Source: Microbispora siamensis (lineage in GTDB: Bacteria > Actinomycetota > Actinomycetes > Streptosporangiales > Streptosporangiaceae). Taken from it: 64,000 nt of DNA. Under the pieces are notes generated by a model. The model was not told where the DNA came from. It saw nothing but the letters and a program-made list of their open reading frames with translations, and did not search any database. The stretch is from the NCBI RefSeq assembly GCF_016863095.1, contig NZ_BOOF01000017.1, positions 62,001 to 126,000 on the forward strand, written 5' to 3'. This document shows, in pieces, positions 26,332-35,677 of this stretch. Position numbers and translations under genes: made by a program. Within the stretch, counting starts at the first letter, position 1; each line of letters opens with the position of its first letter.

Positions 26332-26386
26332 GGTCCAGACGATACGTATTTGTGGGTGTTTGCGCGCCCCTCTTCTCCCCACATCC

Positions 26387-26428
26387 TGTGGACAACCCTG
26401 GGGATGACGGTGTGGACAGTGTGGAAAA
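26387..26428 (+). promoter_or_regulatory. Cluster of three DnaA-box-like 9-mers
   Basis: TGTGGACAA (26387-26395, the exact reverse complement of TTGTCCACA), TGTGGACAG (26411-26419) and TGTGGAAAA (26420-26428) lie in one orientation within 42 bp. The region is the divergent gap between the helix-hairpin-helix gene and nuoI. The match to the DnaA consensus is clear by eye. Binding is not shown. Confidence 0.5.
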
Positions 26429-26484
26429 CAGCCGGGATGGAGTCACACGTTCACTCGCCGCCGATAGTGCGCGATGATGAGCCT

Positions 26485-27306
26485 GTGGTGCGCATTCCAG
26501 GAGAAGGGTTGGCCAAGGGCCTGGCCGTGACCATGCGGCACATGCTGCGGAAGTCGGAGACGCAGCAGTACCCGGAGGTCCACCCCGACCTGCCCGCGCG
26601 CAGCCGGGGCGTGATCGCCCTGGTGGAGGAGAACTGCACCGTCTGCATGCTCTGCGCGCGCGAGTGCCCCGACTGGTGCATCTACATCGATTCCCACAAG
26701 GAGACCCTGCCGGCGCCCGAGGGCGGCCGTCCGCGCGCTCGCAACGTGCTCGACCGCTTCGCGATCGACTTCTCCCTGTGCATGTACTGCGGCATCTGCA
26801 TCGAGGTGTGCCCCTTCGACGCGCTGTTCTGGTCGCCCGAGTTCGAGTACGCCGAGTACGACATCCGCGACCTTCTACACGAGAAGGACAGGCTGGGCGA
26901 GTGGGCGGCCACCGTGCCGCCCCCACCGGCACACGAGGTCGGCGCCGAGTCGCCGAAGGAACTGTCGGCCGGTTCCCGCCCGGCGCCCGCCCGCCGTACG
27001 GCGCCGCCCGCGCCCGTGAAGGGACCGGCCGAGGGCGCGTCCGTGGCACAGGAAGCGGCGCAGGAAGCGGCACAGGAGACCGCGCGAGACACGGCACAGG
27101 AGACCGCGCGGGAAGCGGCGCGGGAAACCGCGGGAGAGGCGGCGCGGCGACCGGCGGCGGAACCCGCGAAGGGGCCGGAGAGCCGCCCGCGTCGTGAGCC
27201 GCCGAGAGCCATGCGCGACATCCGCTCCATCCGGCCGCCGGGCTCGCTGCCCAGGAATGCCGGATCGCCGCCGCAGAAGAAGGACGGGCCCGAGGGGGAG
27301 CGATGA
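26485..27306 (+). CDS. nuoI: NADH-quinone oxidoreductase-like subunit I with long tail
   Basis: 273 aa if translation begins at GTG 26485 (GTG 26488 or ATG 26437 are alternatives; no strong ribosome-binding site decides). This subunit carries two [4Fe-4S] clusters; both Cys sets are intact, [12 protein letters not shown] and [12 protein letters not shown]. After residue ~150 there is a ~120-residue tail rich in Ala/Glu/Arg/Pro with short AQEA/ARET repeats, much longer than in canonical NuoI. The stop overlaps nuoJ by 4 bp. The gene resumes the nuo operon after the minus-strand interruption, so it probably has its own promoter. Confidence 0.9.
   Translation: MVRIPGEGLAKGLAVTMRHMLRKSETQQYPEVHPDLPARSRGVIALVEENCTVCMLCARECPDWCIYIDSHKETLPAPEGGRPRARNVLDRFAIDFSLCMYCGICIEVCPFDALFWSPEFEYAEYDIRDLLHEKDRLGEWAATVPPPPAHEVGAESPKELSAGSRPAPARRTAPPAPVKGPAEGASVAQEAAQEAAQETARDTAQETAREAARETAGEAARRPAAEPAKGPESRPRREPPRAMRDIRSIRPPGSLPRNAGSPPQKKDGPEGER
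27046..27150 (+). repeat. 12-bp-period repeat in the nuoI tail
   Basis: Imperfect units such as GCACAGGAAGCG and GCGCGGGAAACC encode A(Q/R)E(A/T) four-residue repeats in the tail of NuoI. Confidence 0.7.
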
Positions 27307-27842
27307 CCTCCCAGGCGCCGGGGTTGTGGCCGCCCTCGGGGCCTGAGGTCGTCTTCCTGCTGCTCGGCGCCGTCGCCGTCGGCACGGCCCTGCTGGTCGT
27401 CACGACCAGGCAACTCGTCCACGCGGCGCTGTGGCTGGTCGTCTGCTTCGGCGCGCTCGCGGGCGGCTACCTGGTGCTGACCGCCGAGTTCGTCGCCTGG
27501 GTGCAGGTGCTGATCTACGTGGGCGCGGTCGTGGTGCTGCTGCTGTTCGGCATCATGCTGACCCGCGCGCCCATCGGGCCCTCCGCCGGCCTCGACTCCG
27601 GCAACCGGTGGGCCGCCGCGCTGGTCGCCGTCGCGACCGCCGCCGTGCTCGTCACCGTGGTCGTCACCGGCTTCCGCACGGCGTACGCGCCGCTCCATCC
27701 CGGGCAGGGGGCGGCCGAACCCCTGGGGGCGAGCGTCTTCCGCATCTGGGTGCTGCCGTTCGAGGCGCTGTCGGTGCTCCTGCTCGCCGCGCTGATCGGC
27801 GCGATCGTCCTGTCCCGTACGGACATCAGGGGGCGGGAATGA
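27303..27842 (+). CDS. nuoJ: NADH-quinone oxidoreductase-like subunit J
   Basis: 179 aa with five hydrophobic segments. The signature [20 protein letters not shown] followed by [20 protein letters not shown] is diagnostic of NuoJ. The start overlaps the nuoI stop (ATGA). nuoK starts 52 bp downstream. Confidence 0.93.
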   Translation: MTSQAPGLWPPSGPEVVFLLLGAVAVGTALLVVTTRQLVHAALWLVVCFGALAGGYLVLTAEFVAWVQVLIYVGAVVVLLLFGIMLTRAPIGPSAGLDSGNRWAAALVAVATAAVLVTVVVTGFRTAYAPLHPGQGAAEPLGASVFRIWVLPFEALSVLLLAALIGAIVLSRTDIRGRE

Positions 27843-27894
27843 TCCGGTTCTCGACCTTATTGACCTTATCGACCAGGCCGACGGCCCGGAGGCG

Positions 27895-28257
27895 GTGAGC
27901 GAGGTGCACGTCGTCTACCCGGTGGTGGTCTCCGCCCTGCTGTTCTCCATCGGTGTGTACGGCGTGCTGGCCCGGCGCAACGCGATCCTCGTGCTGATGT
28001 CGGTCGAGTTGATGCTCAACGCGGTCAACCTCAACCTGGTGGCCTTCGACGTCTGGCTCAGGGACCGCCTGCACGGCGGCCAGGTGCTGACGCTGTTCGT
28101 CATCGTGATCGCCGCGGCCGAGGTGGGCCTGGGGCTGGCGATCGTGCTGGCCGTCTTCCGTACGCGCCGGACCGTCGACGTCGACCGGTTGCGGGCGCTC
28201 GCCGAAGTCGTACGGGCACCCGACCCGGGGCGCCCGGATGGGGAGGGCGCCTCGTGA
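27895..28257 (+). CDS. nuoK: NADH-quinone oxidoreductase-like subunit K
   Basis: 120 aa from GTG 27895, with GGAGG directly upstream. Three membrane segments; the conserved acidic residues of the family are visible in [16 protein letters not shown] and in [16 protein letters not shown] ~20-residue polar tail extends past the usual end. The stop overlaps the nuoL start (GTGA). Confidence 0.93.
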   Translation: MSEVHVVYPVVVSALLFSIGVYGVLARRNAILVLMSVELMLNAVNLNLVAFDVWLRDRLHGGQVLTLFVIVIAAAEVGLGLAIVLAVFRTRRTVDVDRLRALAEVVRAPDPGRPDGEGAS

Positions 28258-30140
28258 CCGCCGTGGTGGCCCTGATCGTCCTGCTGCCGTTCGCCGCCGC
28301 CGTGGCCGGGCTGCTCGCGACTCGTCTGGGCACTCGTACGGAGCGAATGGCGTATCGGCGGGCGGCGTGGTTCGCGATCGCCCCGGGCGCGGCGTCGGCG
28401 GCGCTCACGGTGTGGCTCGCCGTCGCCCTCGCGCACGGAACGGGTGTATCGGAAGGGCGCTTCTGGTCGGAGCTGCTGCCCGGGCGGGTCGAGGGCACGC
28501 TGACGGTGGTCGAGACGGGGTCGGTGCCGATCTCCCTGACTCTGCGGGCCGACGGATTGTCAGTGCTCGCGGGCATCCTGGTCGTCGTGGTCGCGCTGGC
28601 GGTGCAGGTCTACTCGGTCGGGTACATGCGGGACGAACCCCGCTACCCGTCCTACAGCGCGTTCGTCAGCCTGTTCACCAGTGCCATGCTGCTGGTGGTC
28701 TACGCGGGGGACCTGATCGTCCTCTACGTCGGCTGGGAGATCATGGGCCTGTGCTCCTACCTGCTCATCGGGCACTGGTGGGAGGACCGGGCCAACTCCC
28801 GGGCGGCGGTCAAGGCGTTCCTGGTCACCCGGCTCGGCGACGTCGGCTTCCTGTTCGGGATCTTCGTCCTCGGCGCGGCGGCGGGCGGCTTCCGCATCGA
28901 CGACGTGCTGCGCGCCGACATTCCCAGGGGAACGCTGGTCGCCGCGACGCTGCTGCTGCTCGCCGGGGTCGCGGGCAAGAGCGCGCAGGTGCCGCTGCAG
29001 ACCTGGCTGCCCGACGCGATGGCCGGCCCCACCCCGATCAGCGCGCTCATCCACGCGGCCACGATGGTGGCGGCCGGGATCTTCGTCGTCGCCCGGCTCT
29101 ATCCCGCCTTCCTCGCGGCGCCGCCCACGCTCGACGTGCTGGGCGTGGTCGCGGCCGTCGGCATGCTGGGCGCCGCGCTCGCCGCGCTCGCGCAGGACGA
29201 CCTCAAGCGCGTGCTGGCCTACTCGACGATCAGTCAGCTCGCCTACATGGCCGCGGCACTGGCCGCCGGGTCCGACCGGGCGGCGATGTTCCACCTCGTG
29301 TCGCACGGCGCGTTCAAGGCCCTGCTGTTCCTCTGCGCGGGCCTGGTGATCCACCACGTCGGGTCGAACCTGATCAGTCACATGGGCGGGCTGCGCACCG
29401 CCCTTCCCGTGACGTTCTGGACGATGACCATCGGTTTCGCCGCGCTCGCCGGGCTGCCGCCCGCGAGCGGCTTCTTCAGCAAGGACGCGGTGATCTCGGC
29501 GATCGAGCACGGGACGGGACCTGCCCAGCCGTTCGTGTACGCGTCGGCGCTGCTGACCGTGGGGGTGACCGGGGCGTACGCCGCCCGCGCCTGGCTGCGC
29601 ACGTTCTTCGGTCCCGCCCGGATCGAGCCGCTCCCGGAGCCGCCGCCCGGCGTCGCCCACGTCTTCGACGGCCGGGAGGCGCCCCCGTCGATGCTGTGGC
29701 CGGCCGGCGTGCTGGCCGTGCCCGCCCTGCTGCTCGGTCTCGCGGGCCCGGCGGCCGGTGTGGAGGTCGAGTGGGGGCCGGCGGCCGTCAGCCTCGCCGT
29801 CGCGCTGCTCGGCGCCGGGATCGTGTACGCCCTGTGGCGGGCCGCGCCCGAGCAGGACCCCGCCCGGCTGCTCGGCCCGTTCCGGGCGCCGTGCGAGCGG
29901 GCCTTCCACGTCGACGCCGTGTACGCGGCGCTGGTCGTCCGGCCCGTCCTGCGCCTGGCCAGGGGGGTGGTCCGCGCGGACGCGCGGGTGGTGGACGGCG
30001 CGGTCCGCGGTTCCGGCCGGGCGACGCTCGGCCTTTCCGGCCTGGTGCGGCTCGCCCAGAACGGCAACGCGCAGCTCTACGTCACCGGCCTGCTGGCCGG
30101 GCTCGTGCTGATCGCGGTCGCGGCGGTGGTGCTGACATGA
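28254..30140 (+). CDS. nuoL: NADH-quinone oxidoreductase-like subunit L
   Basis: 628 aa, antiporter-like membrane subunit. Typical stretches: [59 protein letters not shown] and [21 protein letters not shown], with the Lys/His residues of the proton path in place. The C-terminal region (about residues 455-628) is more variable and Arg/Ala-rich, ending in a final membrane helix that would correspond to the lateral arm. nuoM follows after 49 bp. Confidence 0.94.
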   Translation: MTAVVALIVLLPFAAAVAGLLATRLGTRTERMAYRRAAWFAIAPGAASAALTVWLAVALAHGTGVSEGRFWSELLPGRVEGTLTVVETGSVPISLTLRADGLSVLAGILVVVVALAVQVYSVGYMRDEPRYPSYSAFVSLFTSAMLLVVYAGDLIVLYVGWEIMGLCSYLLIGHWWEDRANSRAAVKAFLVTRLGDVGFLFGIFVLGAAAGGFRIDDVLRADIPRGTLVAATLLLLAGVAGKSAQVPLQTWLPDAMAGPTPISALIHAATMVAAGIFVVARLYPAFLAAPPTLDVLGVVAAVGMLGAALAALAQDDLKRVLAYSTISQLAYMAAALAAGSDRAAMFHLVSHGAFKALLFLCAGLVIHHVGSNLISHMGGLRTALPVTFWTMTIGFAALAGLPPASGFFSKDAVISAIEHGTGPAQPFVYASALLTVGVTGAYAARAWLRTFFGPARIEPLPEPPPGVAHVFDGREAPPSMLWPAGVLAVPALLLGLAGPAAGVEVEWGPAAVSLAVALLGAGIVYALWRAAPEQDPARLLGPFRAPCERAFHVDAVYAALVVRPVLRLARGVVRADARVVDGAVRGSGRATLGLSGLVRLAQNGNAQLYVTGLLAGLVLIAVAAVVLT

Positions 30141-30189
30141 CCCGGCGGGCCCGGCACGGTCGGGTGCGGCTTCGAGCGGTGGTGGCGAC

Positions 30190-31956
30190 GTGAGCTGGCT
30201 GCCGATCGCGCTCGTGGCCGTCCCGCTGCTGGGGGCCGTCGTCTCCGCCGTCCCGGCCGTACGGGACAGGGCGGTGGCCTGGGGCATCGCCGTCTCCGGC
30301 GTGGTGCTGGTCCTCGCCGTCGCGCTCGCCGCGGTCTTCGACCACGCGCGTCCCGCCGGCATGCAACTGCAGACCGACCGGCCGTGGATCCCCGGCCTCG
30401 GCCTGCGGTTCCACCTGGGCGTGGACGGCGTCTCGCTGCCGCTCGTCGTGCTGACCGCGCTGCTGACGTTCCTGTGCTTCGTCCACCTCGCCGGGCACCC
30501 GCCCGCGGGCGGCCGCCCGGCCGCGCTGGTCGTCACGCTGCTCGTGCTCGAAGTCGGCATGATCGGCACGTTCCTCGCCCTCGACCTGCTGCTGTTCTTC
30601 GTGTTCTTCGAGGTCGTGCTGGTCCCGATGTATTTCGTGATCGCCCTGTGGGGCGGCGCGGGCAGGCGGGCGGCGGCGGTGAAGTTCATCCTCTACACGC
30701 TGCTCGGCTCGGCCGTCCTGCTCATCGGCCTGCTCGTGGTCCGGACCCAGGCCGGCACGCTCGACATGGTCGCGCTGGCCGGGCGCCACGGCTCGGGCAT
30801 GGCCAGGTCGGCGCAGATCCTCGCGTTCCTCGCCATCGGTCTCGGCCTGGCGGTGAAGACGCCCATGTGGCCGCTGCACACCTGGCTGCCCGACGCGCAC
30901 ACCGAGGCGCCGACCGTCGGCTCGGTCCTGCTCGCGGGCGTGCTGCTCAAGATGGGCTCCTACGGCTTCGCCAGGATCGCGATCCCGGTGCTCCCCGAGG
31001 GCGCGGCGGCCCTGGCTCCCTGGCTCGGCGCGTTCGCCGTGGCCGGCATCGCGTACGGGTCGCTCGCCTGCCTCGCCCAGCGCGACCTCAAGCGGATGAT
31101 CGCGTACTCGTCCGTCGGCCACATGGGCTTCGTGCTGCTCGGGTTCGCCTCGCTCACGCCGGTGGGCCTGAACGGCGCCCTGTTCGCCAACGTCGCCCAC
31201 GGATTGATCACCGGATTGCTGTTCTTCCTCGCCGGAGCCGTCAAGGAGCGGTACGGCACGGCCGACATGGTCCGGCTGGGCGGCGGCATGCTGCGCCGCC
31301 TGCCGTACATCGGGTCGCTGCTGACCTTCGCCTGCGTCGCCTCGCTGGGCCTGCCCGGCCTCGCCGGGTTCTGGGGGGAGATGCTCGCGCTGCTCGGCGC
31401 GTTCAGTCCGGCCGCCGGGCTCTCCCGGCCGCTGTTCCTCGTGTTCATGGCCGTCGGCGGGCTCGGCACGGTGCTCACCGCGGCCTACTTCCTGGGCATG
31501 CTGTCGCGGGTGACCCACGGCCGGGTGGTCGAGAACGTCCCCGCCGGGCCTCTCGAGCCGCCGGGGCCGCCGGTCGCCACCGCAGAGGGCGTGCGCGAGG
31601 TGCTGAGCGAGGCGGGGGAGGGCGCGGAACCGGTCGAGCCCGTCGCGACCGGAGCCGCCGTGGCCGCACTGGACCGGGAGTGGGCGGAACAGGAGATCGC
31701 TCGCGCGAGCGCCGTCGCGGCGGACGAAGGAGAGGCCGGTGCGACGGGTGCCGCCAGGGCCCACGGGCCGGGCGTCGCCGATGCCGCGGAGGTGGGCCGG
31801 GGGCGGCGGCCTTTCGGGGACGTGACGGTCCACGAGCTCGCGGCCTGGCTTCCGCTGGTGGCGTTGATCGTGCTGTTCGGCCTGTGGCCGAAGGCCCTGC
31901 TCGCGGTCACCACGCCCGCCGTCCAGTCGCTCCTCGGATCGGGGGTGGCGCCGTGA
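30190..31956 (+). CDS. nuoM: NADH-quinone oxidoreductase-like subunit M with hydrophilic insert
   Basis: 588 aa from GTG 30190. NuoM family marks: FHLGVDGVSLPLVVLTALLT, FFVFFEVVLVPMYF, TPMWPLHTWLPDAHTEAPT and GSVLLAGVLLKMGSYGF. Between the penultimate and last membrane helices (about residues 448-545; bases ~31531-31825) is a ~100-residue polar insert rich in Ala/Glu/Gly that canonical NuoM lacks. The stop overlaps nuoN by 4 bp. An apparent 1033-aa frame spanning this gene and nuoN is an alternative-frame shadow fused to nuoN. Confidence 0.93.
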   Translation: MSWLPIALVAVPLLGAVVSAVPAVRDRAVAWGIAVSGVVLVLAVALAAVFDHARPAGMQLQTDRPWIPGLGLRFHLGVDGVSLPLVVLTALLTFLCFVHLAGHPPAGGRPAALVVTLLVLEVGMIGTFLALDLLLFFVFFEVVLVPMYFVIALWGGAGRRAAAVKFILYTLLGSAVLLIGLLVVRTQAGTLDMVALAGRHGSGMARSAQILAFLAIGLGLAVKTPMWPLHTWLPDAHTEAPTVGSVLLAGVLLKMGSYGFARIAIPVLPEGAAALAPWLGAFAVAGIAYGSLACLAQRDLKRMIAYSSVGHMGFVLLGFASLTPVGLNGALFANVAHGLITGLLFFLAGAVKERYGTADMVRLGGGMLRRLPYIGSLLTFACVASLGLPGLAGFWGEMLALLGAFSPAAGLSRPLFLVFMAVGGLGTVLTAAYFLGMLSRVTHGRVVENVPAGPLEPPGPPVATAEGVREVLSEAGEGAEPVEPVATGAAVAALDREWAEQEIARASAVAADEGEAGATGAARAHGPGVADAAEVGRGRRPFGDVTVHELAAWLPLVALIVLFGLWPKALLAVTTPAVQSLLGSGVAP

Positions 31957-33485
31957 CGGGCGGGGTGATCCAGTCCATCGACTACGCCGCCGTGGCGGCG
32001 CCGCTGGTCCTCGCGCTGGTCGCCGGGCTCGTGCTGCTGCTCGACGCGTTCCTGCCCGCCCGCCCCGGAGGGGCACGGGTGCTCGGTCTCGTCACCCTCG
32101 GCGGCCTGGTCGCCGCCCTGGCCGTGGTGGCCGTCCAGGCCGTGGGCGGCGGAACCCGGCGCACGTTCTGCGTCCCCGCCTCCCTCGGTGGCGAACCTGC
32201 GCGCCCGGCCGCCCCGGCGTCGTGCTCGTTCGTCGTGGACCGCTTCTCCCTGGTCATCGCGGCGGTCGTGCTGGCCGCCGGGGTGGTCGTCGTGTTGCTG
32301 TCGATGACGGAGATCGCGGCGGGACGCGACGCCGGACCCGGAGAACGCAGCCGGATTCCGGCCGGGGAGTGGTATTTCCTGCTGTCGGCCACGCTGGCCG
32401 GGGCGGTCCTGCTGCCGGCCTCCCGCGATCTCATCATGCTGGTGGTGTCGCTGGAACTGGTGTCGCTGCCGGTCTTCGCGCTGACCGCGCTCAGGCGCCA
32501 TGACGGCCGCGCCTCCGAGGCGGCACTCAAGCTCTTCCTGGTCTCCGTGGTCTCCACCGCGATCACGCTGTTCGGCGTCTCGCTGCTCTACGGGGTGACC
32601 GGCTCGGCCCACCTCGACCGGATCGACGCCGCCCTGCGTACGGCCGGGGACATGGCCCAGGTCACGGCGGCGGCGATCGTGCTGGTGGTGGCCGGCTTCG
32701 CGTTCAAGATCGCCGCGGTGCCGTTCCACTCCTGGGCGGGAGACGTCTACCAGGGCGCCCCGATTCCGGTCGCGGCGCTGCTGTCGGTGGTGTCCAAGGC
32801 GTCGGGCTTCGCCGGGCTGATCCTGCTGCTGACGTCCGCGCTGCCGACGAAGGCGGCGCTGTGGGCTCCCGGAGTGGCGGTCGTCGCGGCCCTGACGATG
32901 ACGGCGGGCAACGTCCTCGCGATGCGGCAGCGCGCGGCCGTCCGGCTGCTGGCCTGGTCGTCGGTGGCGCAGTCGGGCTACATCCTCGCGCCGCTGGCCG
33001 TCTACGCCGTCGAACCCCGGGCCGCCGTCGGCGCGTCGGTCGCCTACCTCGTCTTCTACGCCGCGATGAACCTGATCGCCTTCGCGGTGGTCCTGCTGGT
33101 GGCGCGGCTGCCCGAAGGCCATGACCTGGAGGCGTACCGGGGGCTGGCGCTGCGGAGCCCGGCCGCCGGGCTGTCCCTCGCCTTCGCCCTCGTCTGCCTG
33201 GCCGGGCTGCCGCCCGGGCTCGCCGGCCTGTTCGCGAAGGTCGTGATCTTCCGGGCCGTCGTGGACGGCGGGCTCGGCTGGCTGGCCCTGGTCATGGCGG
33301 CCAACACGGTGGCCGGGCTGTACTACTACATCGCCTGGACCGCGCGGCTGTTCGCGCCGCCCGCGGCGGGCGAGAGCCGTACGGTCTCGACGAGGGCGGC
33401 GGCGGGGGTGGCCGTCGCCGTCACGGTCGCCGTCACCGTGGTCTTCTCCGTCGCCCCGCAGGTGGTGCTGTCCGTCTCAGGGTGA
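31953..33485 (+). CDS. nuoN: NADH-quinone oxidoreductase-like subunit N
   Basis: 510 aa from GTG 31953 (GTGA overlap with nuoM). Family features: LELVSLPVFALTALRRHDGR, AVPFHSWAGDVYQGAPIPV and LLSVVSKASGFAGLILLL, plus LVCLAGLPPGLAGLFAKVVIF toward the end. Last gene of the operon; HtpX starts 74 bp later with its own strong ribosome-binding site. No nuoD, E, F or G gene appears anywhere in the window. Confidence 0.94.
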   Translation: MTGGVIQSIDYAAVAAPLVLALVAGLVLLLDAFLPARPGGARVLGLVTLGGLVAALAVVAVQAVGGGTRRTFCVPASLGGEPARPAAPASCSFVVDRFSLVIAAVVLAAGVVVVLLSMTEIAAGRDAGPGERSRIPAGEWYFLLSATLAGAVLLPASRDLIMLVVSLELVSLPVFALTALRRHDGRASEAALKLFLVSVVSTAITLFGVSLLYGVTGSAHLDRIDAALRTAGDMAQVTAAAIVLVVAGFAFKIAAVPFHSWAGDVYQGAPIPVAALLSVVSKASGFAGLILLLTSALPTKAALWAPGVAVVAALTMTAGNVLAMRQRAAVRLLAWSSVAQSGYILAPLAVYAVEPRAAVGASVAYLVFYAAMNLIAFAVVLLVARLPEGHDLEAYRGLALRSPAAGLSLAFALVCLAGLPPGLAGLFAKVVIFRAVVDGGLGWLALVMAANTVAGLYYYIAWTARLFAPPAAGESRTVSTRAAAGVAVAVTVAVTVVFSVAPQVVLSVSG

Positions 33486-33559
33486 GGCGCGTCACGGGGA
33501 ACGTTCGTCCAGGCCATGCGCGTTGGTAGGGCTGGACGCACTAACCGGGAGGAGGAGGC

Positions 33560-34408
33560 GTGCACCTCAACCGCCTGCGCACCGCGGTCCTGCTGGGCGC
33601 GCTGTCCGCGTCGCTCCTGGTCGCCGGGGCCTGGCTGGGGGGCGGCACGGGTGCCCGGATCGCGGTCGTGGTCGCCCTCGCGGTCAGCGGCGTCGCCTAC
33701 TTCTGCGCCGACAGGATCGCGCTGTCTGCCATGCGGGCCCGGCCCGTGGCGGAGGTGGAGCAGCCGGTCCTCTACCGGGTCGTCCGCGAGCTGTGCACCG
33801 AGGCCCGCGCGCCGATGCCCCGCCTGTATGTGTCCCCGACGATGCAGCCCAACGCGTTCGCGACCGGGCGCAACCCGCGAGACGGGGTGGTGTGCGTGAC
33901 GCACGGCCTCCTCGGGCTGCTGGACGAGCGCGAGCTCAAGGGCGTGCTCGGCCACGAGCTGTCGCACATCCACAACCGGGACATCCTGATCTCCTCGGTC
34001 GTGGGCGCGCTCGCCACGATGATCACGTACTTCGGGTACGCCGGCCTGTTCTTCGGCTCGGACGACGACGAGGGGCCGGGGTTCCTCGGCGCCATCCTCG
34101 TGATGATCCTCGGCCCGGTCGCGGCCACGATGATCCAGATGGCGATCGCGCGCTCGCGGGAGTTCGCGGCCGACGACGCGGGCGTACGGCTGACCGGCGA
34201 CCCGCTGGCCCTCGCCTCCGCGTTGCGCAAGATGGAGATGGAGGTCCGCAGGCTGCCGCTCCCGGAGAACGGCAGGCTCGCCTCCGCCGGTCACATGATG
34301 ATCGTCAATCCGTTCCGGGGCACCCGGATCGGCAGGCTGTTCGCGACCCATCCGCCGGTCGCCGCGCGGATCGCCCGTCTGGAGCGCATGGCCGGCTACC
34401 GGCGGTGA
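33560..34408 (+). CDS. htpX: HtpX-like zinc metalloprotease (M48 family)
   Basis: 282 aa from GTG 33560, with GGAGGAGG upstream. HtpX proteases degrade misfolded membrane proteins. Two N-terminal membrane segments, then the zinc motif HELSH at residues 132-136 (GHELSHIHNRD), two further membrane segments, and SREFAADDAG, where Glu is the likely third zinc ligand. All catalytic residues are present. It stands just downstream of a large membrane complex operon, where quality control would be useful; coregulation is not shown. Confidence 0.9.
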   Translation: MHLNRLRTAVLLGALSASLLVAGAWLGGGTGARIAVVVALAVSGVAYFCADRIALSAMRARPVAEVEQPVLYRVVRELCTEARAPMPRLYVSPTMQPNAFATGRNPRDGVVCVTHGLLGLLDERELKGVLGHELSHIHNRDILISSVVGALATMITYFGYAGLFFGSDDDEGPGFLGAILVMILGPVAATMIQMAIARSREFAADDAGVRLTGDPLALASALRKMEMEVRRLPLPENGRLASAGHMMIVNPFRGTRIGRLFATHPPVAARIARLERMAGYRR

Positions 34409-34455
34409 CGCGGGCCGGTGAGCTTCTCGTAGACCTTGCCGGACGGCGGTCCGGA

Positions 34456-35487
34456 TCATTCGCCGGGCAAGCACCAGGTCCACAGGCTGGACTTCACCGT
34501 GAAGGAGTCCAGCTTGGTGGTGGCGCCGGTGCCGGTGTCGAGGCCGTGTACGACGACACGGTACGTCTCGCCCGTCTTCACCGAGTCCAGGGTCTCCCAG
34601 AGCTTGAGGCCGCCGTCGGAGGTCCACTCCAGGCGCTTGGCCGACTCGTTCTTCGGGACGCGCACGTCCACGGCATCGCCCACGGTGTCGGCCGAGAGGT
34701 CGTACACCCGCAACCGCTGCCCTCCGGACGAGGTGGTGATCAGCACCGCCACGGATGAGCCGTCGTCGGCGAGCGCCATCGGGCTGTTGTTGGCCACGAC
34801 CTGCGGCACGACCTGGGTGTTCGTCCGGCGCCCGTCCTGGTCGTACACGCTGAACCGGCTGGTGTTCTCGGCGGTCCCACGGGAGACGAGCACGTGCTTG
34901 CCGTCGGGGCTGAAGCCGACCACCGCCGAGTCGGCCGGGATCGTGCGCACCTTCCCCGTACGGACGTTCACGATGAGGGACGGGATCTTGTCGTCACTGT
35001 CGTAGTAGTCGATCGTCAGCAGGCCGCCGTCCCGCGACAGGGACGTGGCGAGGTCTCCCATGCCGAGGCCCTTTGGCAGCTTCGACACCGCGCGGGGGAG
35101 CACGCGTACCTTGTTCGTGGTCACGTCGCGGACGACGAGCAGACCGTCCTTCTTCCGCCAGTACGACACCTGCCGGCCGTCGCCGCTCACCGACAGGGGC
35201 GCGAAGGACCCCTTGTCGATCTTGCCTTTCGCCGTGCGCGGGAACACCTGGGCGTCCTTGAACACGCTGTCACGGCCGTTGCCGAGCGCGAGGTGCCACG
35301 AGCCGCAGGGAAAGTAGTCGTCCTTCTTGCTGCAGCCCTTCAGCCAGGCGTACCGGACGGTGGACGCGGAGGACGACGCCGTGGCGGAGGCGGCACCCGT
35401 ACGCGCCTGCGCCTGGGCGGCGCCGGCGAGGGTGGTCAGCGCCATCGTGGCCGCCGCCGAGAGGGCGAGGATCGCGGGTTTTCTCAT
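34456..35487 (-). CDS. Secreted beta-propeller-like protein
   Basis: 343 aa. Signal peptide MRKPAILALSAAATMALTTL with a cleavage site near AQAQA. The mature part has repeated short beta-rich units such as LSVSGDGRQVSYWRKKDG, ATSLSRDGGLLTIDYYD and VVGFSPDGKHVLVSRG, as in WD40/TolB-like propellers. Two Cys near the start (GCSKKDDYFPCGSW) could form a disulfide, and another Cys stands four residues from the end. No catalytic motif is seen, so a binding or scaffold role outside the cell is likely. It converges on htpX. Confidence 0.72.
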   Translation of the reverse strand: MRKPAILALSAAATMALTTLAGAAQAQARTGAASATASSSASTVRYAWLKGCSKKDDYFPCGSWHLALGNGRDSVFKDAQVFPRTAKGKIDKGSFAPLSVSGDGRQVSYWRKKDGLLVVRDVTTNKVRVLPRAVSKLPKGLGMGDLATSLSRDGGLLTIDYYDSDDKIPSLIVNVRTGKVRTIPADSAVVGFSPDGKHVLVSRGTAENTSRFSVYDQDGRRTNTQVVPQVVANNSPMALADDGSSVAVLITTSSGGQRLRVYDLSADTVGDAVDVRVPKNESAKRLEWTSDGGLKLWETLDSVKTGETYRVVVHGLDTGTGATTKLDSFTVKSSLWTWCLPGE

Positions 35488-35677
35488 CGGGCTTCCTTTC
35501 GTCTCGCCTGGATAGATGCGGTGCGGCGGCGGAAGGTTCTGTCACGAATGGGCCACGCCAAGATCTCTACACATTCGGTCGGGAAAGGGATGGAAGATCC
35601 GGCCTTCCGTGGTGTTTACTGCTTCTATCCATTTGGGGCGGCTTGGTAGACAAGCCAGGTCACAGGGAAGGCGTGGC

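Noticed and set aside
30384-33485. A 1033-aa open frame that seems to fuse nuoM and nuoN
   Set aside because: Its first half is an out-of-frame reading of nuoM; only the part from 31953 is the real nuoN.
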